A stretch of 64,000 bases of DNA from Filosporella fistucella (taxonomy: Eukaryota > Ascomycota > Leotiomycetes > Helotiales), in assembly GCA_030077755.1 (NCBI GenBank), contig JAQJZZ010000012.1:744001-808000 (forward strand), read 5' to 3'. The notes beneath the pieces are model-generated. The model did not search any database. It saw only the letters and a list, made by a program, of their open reading frames with translations, and had not been told where the DNA came from. The position numbers and the translations under genes are program-made. Shown one piece after another: positions 55,027 through 64,000 of the stretch (position 1 is its first letter; the number at the start of each line of letters is the position of its first letter).

Positions 55027-56789
55027 GTGAAAATGAGTGGGAAGTTGGAGCACCCATTCTAGACTACGCTGAAAATTTTCCAGCAGTTCGTAATAGACTC
55101 GGTAGATTTGCAATTTGAAATGATTTTAAGGCTTAGAGTTAGGGTAGTCCCACAGTGGACCTCCAACTACTAAGTGACAGAGTTCTCGACGCCCGAGCAA
55201 TTCACAAGCCTCCCCTTGAATCACGGAGACCCTTCTCTACCTAAATTCATAACCCATGCTGCCAGCTATCTGAGCGACTTGTTAAGATGTAGATACCTGC
55301 AGCTGACTTGCAAAGATGTCTCACGGTGTAAAGGAGAATGAGATTGGAGAATTTTAAGCGGCCTGGTGTTTACCATACGTGTATGAAAATGTCCACGCCT
55401 CACAGTAGCTTATCAGGTAACTAGATACCAGCTTTGAGAGTTCTATTGCTGCTGCCTGGAAGATGTCTCTTTCGCATGGTATGATGGTAGCCAGTTGGTG
55501 AGATTTTGCTGGAAGGGGAAAGTTACGCGCTACCTCCGTAAGTTAGCAAACACGCTACCAGATATAGCTTTCCATTCAGCAATAGAGGCAAGATTCAACC
55601 GAAATAGGGTGACATCTGGTGCGTTGGAAGAGATGAGACGCAAAAAGCAGAATGTGTGCAATCACAGCTTTAGGAAATTCTACCGTTGAAATCGCTATTG
55701 GAAGGTCTGAGCAGCCAGTAGAGCACCTGCTTGTTATGAGATAAGTTAGGGTGTTTGTAGGCCAAGACACAAAGTAATATTATAGAGCGATCGCTTGCAC
55801 ACTTCTGGAATCATTGGGCAGTGTGCATTGTCGCATTATTGGAAGGATGAGGATATACCCGAATGCGTCTCGTGCTTTGGTCCAAGCCGTAGGCAGACAG
55901 AAATGTACCTTTCATGATCTCTTCGTTGCTTTGTTTATTCTCATCGAACTTATCTTTTCTGTCCTGGGTAGGATGGTCTGATAATTAGGGATGCAATGCG
56001 GCCCAGCGACAGATTTGGTGATGTTCCGTTGCAGTTGTAGCAGGCTTCCAAAACCGTACCTTTATGCAGGAAAACTACCGCAGTATCGGCGGAACTTACA
56101 CCATCTTTCATTCTATAGGCTGTTGCGTACGATGGAACGAGAAATTGAAAGCACAGGTGATCCACATATACAATTTGCCAGGAGGGAAATGATGATTCGC
56201 AACACAAGTAACGGTAGGCTTCCAGACATGCAAAATTAGATTTGAAGCAACGTCATATGATAAAATGAGGCCATATTTCAACACAGGAAGACCATATCAG
56301 GCAAACAAAAAAGATACTCGCTTCGAATATCCTCATCTAGAGATCTCTGGGGGGTTCGTTGTACTTTGTACAGTACAGCCGCACATTTGCGGCACGGTAC
56401 GGCGATAACCCGTTGACCGCATGCGAAATACTAGGCATCGAAATAATGTACCCTGAGATTTGTTATGCCAGCAAAGCAACATGTAACGAAGCGACGCAGA
56501 AATGCAATTTCAAATGTATGAATTATCACATAAGAAGATTCTTCACACATGACCTATTCTTAGGTTCTAAAAAGAGAGAGCCAGTGATGTGGGGTTGTGG
56601 TCTGTGCAGCCAATCAGTGAGGCCGCGCACGAAGCATTCTGGTTTGATACGTCGAGGCGTGACGTACGCCGATGCTCCCATTACATCTTCCATTTCACAT
56701 TTAAAACTCGTCCACCATCTCTTCTAATATCTTCCGAAATAACATATTCAACTCATTCATTCTCTCATCTTAACCTTCACACAGTCAAG
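55027..56789. other. intergenic 1.8 kb
   Basis: No supported gene; frames at 55495-55689, 55950-56239 and 56359-56727 lack domains. It probably marks the right edge of the proposed cluster. Confidence 0.4.
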
Positions 56790-58206
56790 ATGTTAAATAT
56801 CATGTTCTCCACGCTCCTCGGGCTTGTCTTCTTCCTCTTCTTCCTGACACCATTCTCCTACACGCTCTCCTATAAATTCGAGCATCCCTTATCACCGCCC
56901 GATAAGCTTTTACAACAGCCGGACAAACCGAAGATTCGCATCACCGACGAGAATGATTTTCGCATCGCAATATTTTCGGATCTGCACTATGGGGAGAAAG
57001 AGAATAGTGGGGGAGATTTGATAGATATGAAATCTACAGCGGTTCTGGGAAATGTGTTGGATAGTGAGAAGCCTCACTTTGTGGTGTTCAGTAAGTGATG
57101 TCATGTGACGCGTCACTACCCCGCCATATATGGATTCTGCTTTTTGGAATAATGCATCGCATTGATATTTATTTGCGCTTTATAAAAAAATTTCCGGTCA
57201 TCTCAAAACTCCCACTAACAACTATCTAGATGGCGACTTTATTACTGGTGACGACACGCAAAAGCATAACAGCACTGCTTATCTCGATCTTATCGTCGCT
57301 CCAGTTGCTGAGAGGAACTACAACTGGGCAAGTACTTACGGCAATCACGATACCCAGTATAATCTGGACCGAGAGAAACTCTTTGAAACAGAAGCAAGAT
57401 ACAAAAATTCATACACTCAACACTCAGTAAGAGGATTGCCCGGTGTAACAAACTACTGGATCCCTATCTACGGACCCAGCAAACCCACTACCGCTAGCAC
57501 AAACGAGACTTCCACAGAGGAAGAAGAAGAAGTCCCCAAGCTAATCCTCTGGTTTTTCGATTCTCTCGGTGGTGAAAAGTACCAGCGACGGGTGGGCCGC
57601 AGCATGCCCAACTGGGTTGAAGATTCAGTTTCTGCCTGGTACACAATGCAAAGCTCTCTGCTCGTCGCCAAATACAACACTAGCATCCCTTCCCTCGCAT
57701 TCGTTCATATCCCACCCAGCAATTTCAACAAGGCACAAAAGAGCAACTGGAAGAAAAGAGGAGGCCGCAAGAACCAGAACGCCTTTTTCCCAGGCCTGGA
57801 CGAAGAAAAGGTCTCGTATCAGGGAAATGATAGAGATGGAGTGAAAGATCAGAAATTCACCGAAGCACTGAGGAAAATGGGAGGGGAGGGCGGTTTAAAA
57901 GCTATTTTCAGTGGACACGATCATGGAAATTCATGGTGCGGGACTTGGGATGGACAGGCTGGGTCACAGTTGAAGAATACAGACGATCCGAAAATCTGTT
58001 ATGTGAAGCATACTGGATACGGAGGATACGGAGACTATAACCGTGGAAGCAGGATTTTGGGGCTTAAGTTCAAGGAGGAGGGCAATAAGACGGATGTGGA
58101 AGTGGATACGTGGTTGAGAATGGAGAATGGGAATGTGGTGCAGAGGGTTAGTTTGAACAGTACTTACGGGGCGGATGTGTATCCTATAGAGGACGGGGAG
58201 GATTGA
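56790..58206 (+). CDS. calcineurin-like metallophosphatase (Dcr2-type), secreted or membrane-anchored
   Basis: There are two exons (56790-57090 and 57230-58206) and 425 residues. The intron splits the Asn of the motif FNGDFITG. The N-terminal hydrophobic segment MFSTLLGLVFFLFFLTPFSY is a signal peptide or anchor. All metal-binding motifs are present in order: FRIAIFSDLHYG (D-x-H), FNGDFITGDD (G-D), STYGNHDTQYN (G-N-H-D), FVHIPPSNF (H) and IFSGHDHGNSWCG (G-H-D-H). It should be an active two-metal phosphoesterase. Yeast Dcr2-like proteins are the nearest named group that I recall; the substrate is unknown. The long intron (139 bases) is AT-rich. Confidence 0.88.
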
Positions 58207-58754
58207 GTTATGTAATTGGGTAACTAGAGCATGTTTTGTGTTTTGCATGGCGTTTGGGTCGATGTTGTAGATAGGATCTGGTGGGATATACCCGTGCAAT
58301 CTAGTTTTAGCATATTTCATTATTTTCTGCAGGCTGTGATTTACTTCTTTGCCATGATGATTCATAGAAATATGACTTGTGACACAACAGATCATTTGAC
58401 ACTGATAGCTATCCAAAATTCTACCATAGATCCAAATTCAGTGTGGGGTGAATGATTGCACGTGATGTAGCGCCAAGAGCGAGCGTCGCGGCCTGGATGG
58501 CAAAGGGTTGAATCATGAGAGTAGAAAACATAAGATTTATTGCGCAGAATGGATCATCTTCTTTTCATCAACACCCTGGTCCCTGGACTGCGGTCTTGGA
58601 ATTCTCGGTCATCTCGGCCATTTTTATCACATGACCGTACCCGTGTCATGTCTAAGACCAAGTTGATTGACACGTCAAGGTAGCTCTCACGCTCCATTTC
58701 GAAAACCAGAATACTCTATTCCATGTAGTTCATTCCCTCCTAGTTAGATAACAC
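58207..58754. other. convergent intergenic region
   Basis: The 3' ends of the metallophosphatase and the METTL25-like gene face each other; nothing else is seen. Confidence 0.4.
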
Positions 58755-60707
58755 CTACCTCTTCACCCCCACAACAACCAAATTCCTCGGGCTCAACCCA
58801 TACTCCCACACCGCCTCAACCCAACACTCGCCCACCTCATCCTGTTCCCTAAGCCAAAGCCATCTATCAACTACGATCAAACTCTCCACCACGCCCGCAC
58901 TAAATGCCATAAGACTCCACGCAATACTCAGCTCTTTCCTCATACACTCATACCTCCTTTCATAATCCATGATCCCTTCATCAGTCAATCCTTCCATTTT
59001 CTCTTCAATCTCACTCTGCATGCCCCCATCATCGCGTATCTTCTCATTAGCTTTTAGTTTTTCCAAGGCGCCGCGAACGTAGGTTACGAATGTGCTGTAG
59101 CAGGATTTTCGTAGAGAGCCGATGATGATGGGTTGTGTGCTTTCTGGGCCTTCTTCTGTTGCTTCTCCTGTACTGTTGGGAGATAATTCAAAGGGTGTTT
59201 TGGATACGACTCCATAGTCTAGAAAGACCTTTTGTAGAAGAGCGCGATAGAAATGTCGCTTGAAGAAAGATTCGCTTTCCCTAGCAGTCCAGTTTTGCGG
59301 TGCTTGAACAGCCATCATTCGTGCTGTGATATTCAATCTCAGCCCTGGGTTTGGATGGTCTGCTAAGAGAGAGGACATTGGGAAACCGTGCGGATCGCCG
59401 AGAGTGGTGTGTGAGGGGTGAGGGTATGTTGAGGGCGTCACGGGAGGAGGGTTCAGAGGTCGGAGGTTTGGGCGGAGAAGGGGATGTTTAGTTGTTGGTG
59501 GAGAGAGGCGTTCGGTGAGGAGGTTGTAGCAGCAGCCTACTATGGCTATGGCTTTTACTGTCGGGTTGAGGAGGAGAGAGCGGATACCGTGGTGAGAGAG
59601 GTTGCCGCAGGAATGGATTGATATAGCCATCAAACTTACATCCGAGTCTTTCCTGATCTCGTTGATAACCTCTTCTGTAGCGATTTCTGATGTTCCATTG
59701 GTGGGGAGTACATTCAGATCTTTCTCCGAAGAGACCTTGAGCTGTTGAATCTGCTCCACCACGTCTGAAAGATCCCCATCCTTCACTACGTGTTCCACAT
59801 ACTGAATATACCCTTTCCCATCCATCGGTGTATACACCGTCTTCAGATCTCTAATCGGTCTCAAATCCACACCCTCTTCCGGAGCTTTTAGTGGTTTTGC
59901 CACTCTCCTTGCAGCTTTGTCTTTCAACTGTTCAGCCGGCGTCATAGCATCCAATTTCGCTCTGTAGATTTTCTTGTTTCTCATCACCTTTTCTCTTTCA
60001 GCTACTCCGGCCAAAACATCCATACTTTTTGCACCAGTAATATTTAGCTCCTTACTCTCCACCGCCACGATATGTTTATTGTACGGTGGACTCGCCAATG
60101 TTCTACCGAGATAATTCTGACCTGATCCAAAATCAACAAAATGCGTGATCCCTTTACCGGTATTTTCAGAAACGGAGTCAGCGACCCGGACGACGTAATC
60201 GGCGAAATTTTCCACCTCGTGTATTTTCTTAGGTATCATCCCTACTGCGATATGTCTCTGCATCTTCTCTCTTATTGCTGCTCTTTTCGGCACACTTCTG
60301 TCCAAAGAGTGTAGTCTAATCTCTTTGATATATTTAATCAAACTCTCAGGCGGATCATCGTCTCTCGGTATCGATAGATCATCGCGCATAAGCAGATCCA
60401 AGAGATCCATTGATTCACGTGACATGAGCCATTCGCGCCATTCTGCAGGAATGACGCTGTGGTAGAGACTTGGCTCTCGAGTGAAGAAATCGAGGATGTG
60501 AACTCCACCGCAAAGGGTTTGGAATATGGTTGAGGCGGCGGAGAAGTTGAGCAGAGAGGTGATGTATTCGTCTGCGGTCTGAAATTCTGAAGAGTACGGG
60601 AGGGGTCTTGAGGGTGCCATGGCGTTTGTGGTATATGTCTTTATCAACTTAGAGTAGTGTATGTATGCAAGTCGACTAAGCTTAGTTCTGCGAAACGTGT
60701 GCAGCAT
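58755..60707 (-). CDS. METTL25-like methyltransferase-domain protein
   Basis: A single exon of 650 residues. The central part has THFVDFGSGQNYLGRTLAS, a methyltransferase motif I-like glycine loop, then AVESKELNITGAKSMDVLAG and, much later, SIHSCGNLSHHGIRSLLLNP and AIVGCCYNLLTERLSP. The H-x-C-G-N-L and G-C-C-Y-x-x-L-x-E pair is the hallmark of METTL25/RRNAD1 proteins. An N-terminal region recognises S-adenosylmethionine only by analogy; the target is not known to me. The first 29 residues are basic and free of acids (MLHTFRRTKLSRLAYIHYSK), which could be a mitochondrial presequence. If not, translation may start at Met-30 (60620). Confidence 0.82.
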   Translation of the reverse strand: MLHTFRRTKLSRLAYIHYSKLIKTYTTNAMAPSRPLPYSSEFQTADEYITSLLNFSAASTIFQTLCGGVHILDFFTREPSLYHSVIPAEWREWLMSRESMDLLDLLMRDDLSIPRDDDPPESLIKYIKEIRLHSLDRSVPKRAAIREKMQRHIAVGMIPKKIHEVENFADYVVRVADSVSENTGKGITHFVDFGSGQNYLGRTLASPPYNKHIVAVESKELNITGAKSMDVLAGVAEREKVMRNKKIYRAKLDAMTPAEQLKDKAARRVAKPLKAPEEGVDLRPIRDLKTVYTPMDGKGYIQYVEHVVKDGDLSDVVEQIQQLKVSSEKDLNVLPTNGTSEIATEEVINEIRKDSDVSLMAISIHSCGNLSHHGIRSLLLNPTVKAIAIVGCCYNLLTERLSPPTTKHPLLRPNLRPLNPPPVTPSTYPHPSHTTLGDPHGFPMSSLLADHPNPGLRLNITARMMAVQAPQNWTARESESFFKRHFYRALLQKVFLDYGVVSKTPFELSPNSTGEATEEGPESTQPIIIGSLRKSCYSTFVTYVRGALEKLKANEKIRDDGGMQSEIEEKMEGLTDEGIMDYERRYECMRKELSIAWSLMAFSAGVVESLIVVDRWLWLREQDEVGECWVEAVWEYGLSPRNLVVVGVKR

Positions 60708-61521
60708 GTCATGAGCCGCCTTACGAGTGAAAGGGGGCTTTGACGTTGTGAGAGGAGAAATTTTGGATTTTTTCGGTTGAAGCGAACTTTAGCGAGAACT
60801 AGGAGATCGTAGTTGACATCGAATTTGAAAAGAAACTCTGTCTACCATTTTAAGATCATTACTTTAAACTACATGGAACTGATCTGTTCTCTTGCTCAAG
60901 AGCATACATTTCTGTCTAAAAGTGTACCTACCTATCTGCTTTGATTTGGCTTCATCACGTGACTGTAGCCACGTTGCCCCTGAATTTCGTGTGTAGGTCA
61001 ATAGATTGAGGTGTCAAAGATCCCGATAATTATTCTTCCGTAAAACTATGAATTCATTTGGATAGCAGTGACTTCTAAATGGAAGCTGGACTGGGACTAT
61101 CATGTACTGTAATTCAAGTTGAAGACGGCTGGCTTGTAAAGAAAATTAAGTGTCATATTTGATAGCGAGTGATAACTCATCAACTTCAAGTATTGGAATT
61201 GTCCTTCTCCCTGAATACCATCTTCGTTGACATAAATAGGACGTCAACGAAGAGGTCGAATGATTCATTTTTAAAATATGTACTTGCACGAAATGAAATA
61301 TCAAGAGTTTGCAGGTGTCTTGTCCGGTTCTTTAGATAAACATAGCACAAAGTGGATGTTTAGTTCTCCGGGTTGAGGCACCAGGTTTCTTCTCTACGTC
61401 GAGCTTCTATTCTGATATACTAAATCGACGTGTTCTTGACGTGTCATGACACCATGTCACGATAACTTCCAAAACGAATGACAATCTCACCAACGTTCGC
61501 CGAAACGGCTACGTGAGCGTG
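60708..61521. other. divergent intergenic region
   Basis: The upstream region of the METTL25-like gene (minus) and of an F-box-type gene (plus); no gene or repeat is seen. Confidence 0.4.
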
Positions 61522-62502
61522 ATGGACACATCTTGCATAATAAACGCAGAAACATCAGTCACTATGATTTCTTCATCTGAGCAAATGCAATGTTGGTGTT
61601 TGTTCCACCCTATTCAGAAATTCTTGGCTAACATCCTAGACGCTGCCATGACCCCAATCGATGTAGAGCCAACATTGTCACGCATAGCATCCTTGAAAGA
61701 GATGGACATGGTTTTGGAGCCGGTTTTGTCAGGGGGGGCTATAGAACAGAAAAGTGAGTATCCTGAGCTGTAATTAGGTATCAATATTAATGTTCCAGGT
61801 TCTGTCGTACATCGGAATTTTCCACAACCAACATTAACTGACATGCCAACCGAGATGATAATCAAAATATTCAACTCAGCAAATCTCTGTAATTCAACAT
61901 GTCTCGCATTAACCTGCAAACGACTTTATGCCATTCATAGGAGACTCCATCCCAGACCCATCCCTCTTGATGTTCAGTTCGACTACCTACCCAGACCACA
62001 TCCGCAATTTCATCTTTGGGGGACAAAGGACGAAAAGAAGACCTTGGCTACCATTCTCTACAAATCTGGATGGTTCGACTCTCGGTACCGATTGAGCAGG
62101 CATATCAGTCCATTGCTGAATCTTCAGACTCGGTTCCTTGCCGTTGCTGTTTACGGAGCTGACGATAAGGTGGATTCGCATACTTTCCCGAAGGTAGCAG
62201 CGTTGTATTTCAGATACACGGACTATCGGAATTGTAACGGAGGTACAGAAGATTGGAATGATCATGGCCCCGAGGAAAGGTTTCCATGCCCGAACAACAT
62301 GGGGGGTGAATGGGATAAAGCGGCTTGTCAAGTTATTGTGAATTCTTTTTTCCGTATCGAATCAAGACCTCTATGGAGACAATACTGGGTAGGATGCTGG
62401 ATCTGGGAAACTTTCAGAGACGATATCGAGATCAAGATCTGGGAACAGCTGTGGGATAAAGCTCTGGAGGGTGTTAAGGGGGTATTTGGAGAAGATGAAT
62501 GA
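61522..62502 (+). CDS. F-box-like protein (311 aa)
   Basis: There are two exons (61522-61753 and 61799-62502) with a 45-base intron. Directly after the junction comes LTDMPTEMIIKIFNSANLCN and CLALTCKRLYAIHRRLHP, an F-box-like motif (L-P-x-E-x-x-x-x-I ... L-x-L-x-x-x-C-K-x-L/F). The remainder is rich in Trp/Arg/Tyr with no recognisable repeat. F-box proteins link substrates to SCF ubiquitin ligases. The next gene to the right has the same layout (N-terminal polar exon, F-box right after the intron, Trp-rich C-terminus), so they are probably tandem paralogues. The target is unknown. Confidence 0.72.
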
Positions 62503-62866
62503 AGCTTTCCAGCATTTGCTCTCTGACTTGACTTTTTTAATTCGTGCCCATTTGCAAATTTGGTGCTGTAATTAAAAGAGGAGTGAGTATATTCTATGGA
62601 TGAAATTCCATCGTGTACCAGCAGATTTTCTTTGTTATCACTTGACAATACTCTTGGCTATAAAGTAGCTGCGAGACAATTGAGGCACTTACAAAGATAC
62701 CAAAGATTATGTTCTCATCGACTAGTCGCGTTAGGTCGATTAAATTAGCGTAAAAATTTTAAGAATAAGGCTGTGAAAGATTCGCGATTTGGCCGTGTTA
62801 TCTTTGTTTACAAGATTTGATAATCCTCCATCATCCAAACCTCAACCTCATTTGCGCAACACAAAA
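62503..62866. other. short intergenic spacer
   Basis: The spacer between the two F-box-type genes; nothing is recognised. Confidence 0.4.
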
Positions 62867-63818
62867 ATGGCACACAAAAATCAAGAAGAAAACATTGTGA
62901 TTGCACCATCAGTACCAGGATTAGTTTCACCTGTAAGCATGGAGGTGTTGGCCGTGGATGCGCAAAGCCTTGCCCTCGACGACGAGATCACCAAGATGGT
63001 GAATGGCACAGAGCCTTCCAAGTCAGATGAAAACGCTACACAAGGTAAGTTTTCCCCTTCTCTTGTACACACAAGATTGCTAATTACATACTCTAGAGCC
63101 GCCCACACTTTCCAACCTCCCAACCGAAGTCGTCCATTTGATCATGGATCAATCAAAAAAGGGAGGAGCAGTCTGCCTTGGCCTCACATCTCGAAGAAAC
63201 TACCAGATTTTGAAGACTCGCTTCCCAGAGAAGATCAATATTCAATGCTCGGTGACTTGTGGTGGGGATTCTCATTCCGACTGCTGGCGATACATGGGAG
63301 GCGTCTATTTTGGCGCGCGACGAAAAGAAAGAAGAAATGGAATGCTAGTGGCCGAACTTCTCGTCAACTGGTTCGGACCAAAGTACATCCGTTCTTATAA
63401 ATTCCATGAGGAGGATAGCTTGCCACCTTTTCTGTCAAGAGAAGTTTACGCCCCTGAGGCAATCAGACGTCCACAAATTACAGGCATGAACGACATCGGA
63501 ATGACCAGATGGACACAATTTGGGCCGCTGAATAGATTAAAGATGAGGTACAACGACTATAATCACTACCAAGAGAATGGCTCGGCACGGGGTGGCAACT
63601 GGAAGCTAGATAGTCCGTTCAACAAAGGACTTGATTGGTACGATGACTCTCTTGCCAAGATCAAAGCAACGTTGTATGAATGCCAAGATGTCTTCACCTG
63701 GAGAGGATATTGGAGACGTTGCCACTTGTTTCATGAATATGCCACTATTTTGGAAGAGATAGTTGACGAGTATAAGTTGGGCCTTTACTTGGAAGGATTT
63801 CTGATGCTTGGATTGTAG
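62867..63818 (+). CDS. F-box-like protein (299 aa), neighbour paralogue
   Basis: There are two exons (62867-63044 and 63097-63818) with a 52-base intron. The first exon is polar and acidic. The second opens with EPPTLSNLPTEVVHLIMDQS, the F-box-like L-P-x-E-V-V-x-x-I core, followed by CLGLTSRRNYQILKTRF. The C-terminal region contains RYNDYNHYQE and WRGYWRRCHLFHEYATILEE. Its exon layout matches the gene at 61.5 kb, including F-box position relative to the intron and the Trp/Arg-rich YW-R motif (RQYWVGCW versus RGYWRRC). A role as SCF adaptor is inferred from the F-box only. Confidence 0.72.
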
Positions 63819-64000
63819 GAGGTGTGCTGAAGGATCGGATATTGTTTATGTATCACTCTGGTGTTGGGTTTAGACTTGGTAACATTGGAAGTGTATTGTT
63901 TTCTTCTTCGGTGGTTTCCTCTCAGATGTAAGAAATGAAGCACAGGGAAAAGGGAATAGTTCTGAGTATGACAGGCGTTGAGGGAAATATGTCAAAGTGT

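Noticed and set aside
1..64000. CRISPR arrays, rRNA and tRNA genes
   Set aside because: No regularly spaced repeats, rRNA-like stretches or convincing tRNA arm pattern were seen; tRNAscan would be needed to exclude a tRNA fully.

Overview
The window looks like chromosomal DNA of a filamentous ascomycete (Pezizomycotina). Most genes are split by introns of 43-80 bases with GT..AG borders and CTAAC/CTGAC-like branch sites. Gene density is low, and the families are typical of these fungi: DUF3716, HET remnants, DHA14 and siderophore-type MFS pumps, a hybrid histidine kinase, a GPI-type Ser/Thr-rich protein and F-box proteins. A leotiomycete is my best guess from general resemblance; I could not test it. 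I rebuilt the gene models by hand from splice borders and reading-frame continuity.

Left part (1-15.9 kb). A transporter fragment with a nonsense codon and a frameshifted GH128 glycoside hydrolase open the window, followed by a DUF3716 protein, a five-exon secreted protein and long gene-poor stretches. From 10.5 to 14.7 kb the minus strand carries an array of small single-pass membrane proteins, some intact and some broken, including a 254-bp tandem duplication of a membrane-segment exon. A GPI-type cell-surface protein closes this part.

Middle part (16.6-36.2 kb). Two large multi-exon membrane proteins of unknown function flank a HET-domain remnant. Then come an FAD monooxygenase, a small secreted protein with four cysteines, a ten-exon sugar transporter, a 461-residue membrane protein and a 12-exon PAS-PAS-histidine kinase-receiver protein.

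Right-centre (36.7-55.0 kb) is the most interesting part: a probable isocyanide biosynthetic cluster. It holds a siderophore-type MFS transporter, a DHA14 exporter, an adenylation-thiolation-BAHD transferase (NRPS-like), a divergently transcribed isocyanide synthase, an HSL-type esterase, an HHxxxDG acyltransferase and a DJ-1/PfpI protein resembling isonitrile hydratase. The proposed logic is that the synthase makes an amino-acid-derived isocyanide acid, the NRPS-like enzyme activates it and passes it to an acceptor, the acyltransferase and esterase tailor it, the transporters move the product or its metal complex, and the DJ-1 protein hydrates free isocyanide. The synthase is fused in frame to the nucleotide-binding domain of a PDR-type ABC transporter. 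That domain has lost its key catalytic residues and has no membrane part. A perfect Mac1-type copper-response element lies in the shared promoter.

Right end (56.8-64 kb). A secreted or membrane-anchored metallophosphatase, a METTL25-like protein and two neighbouring F-box-type proteins.
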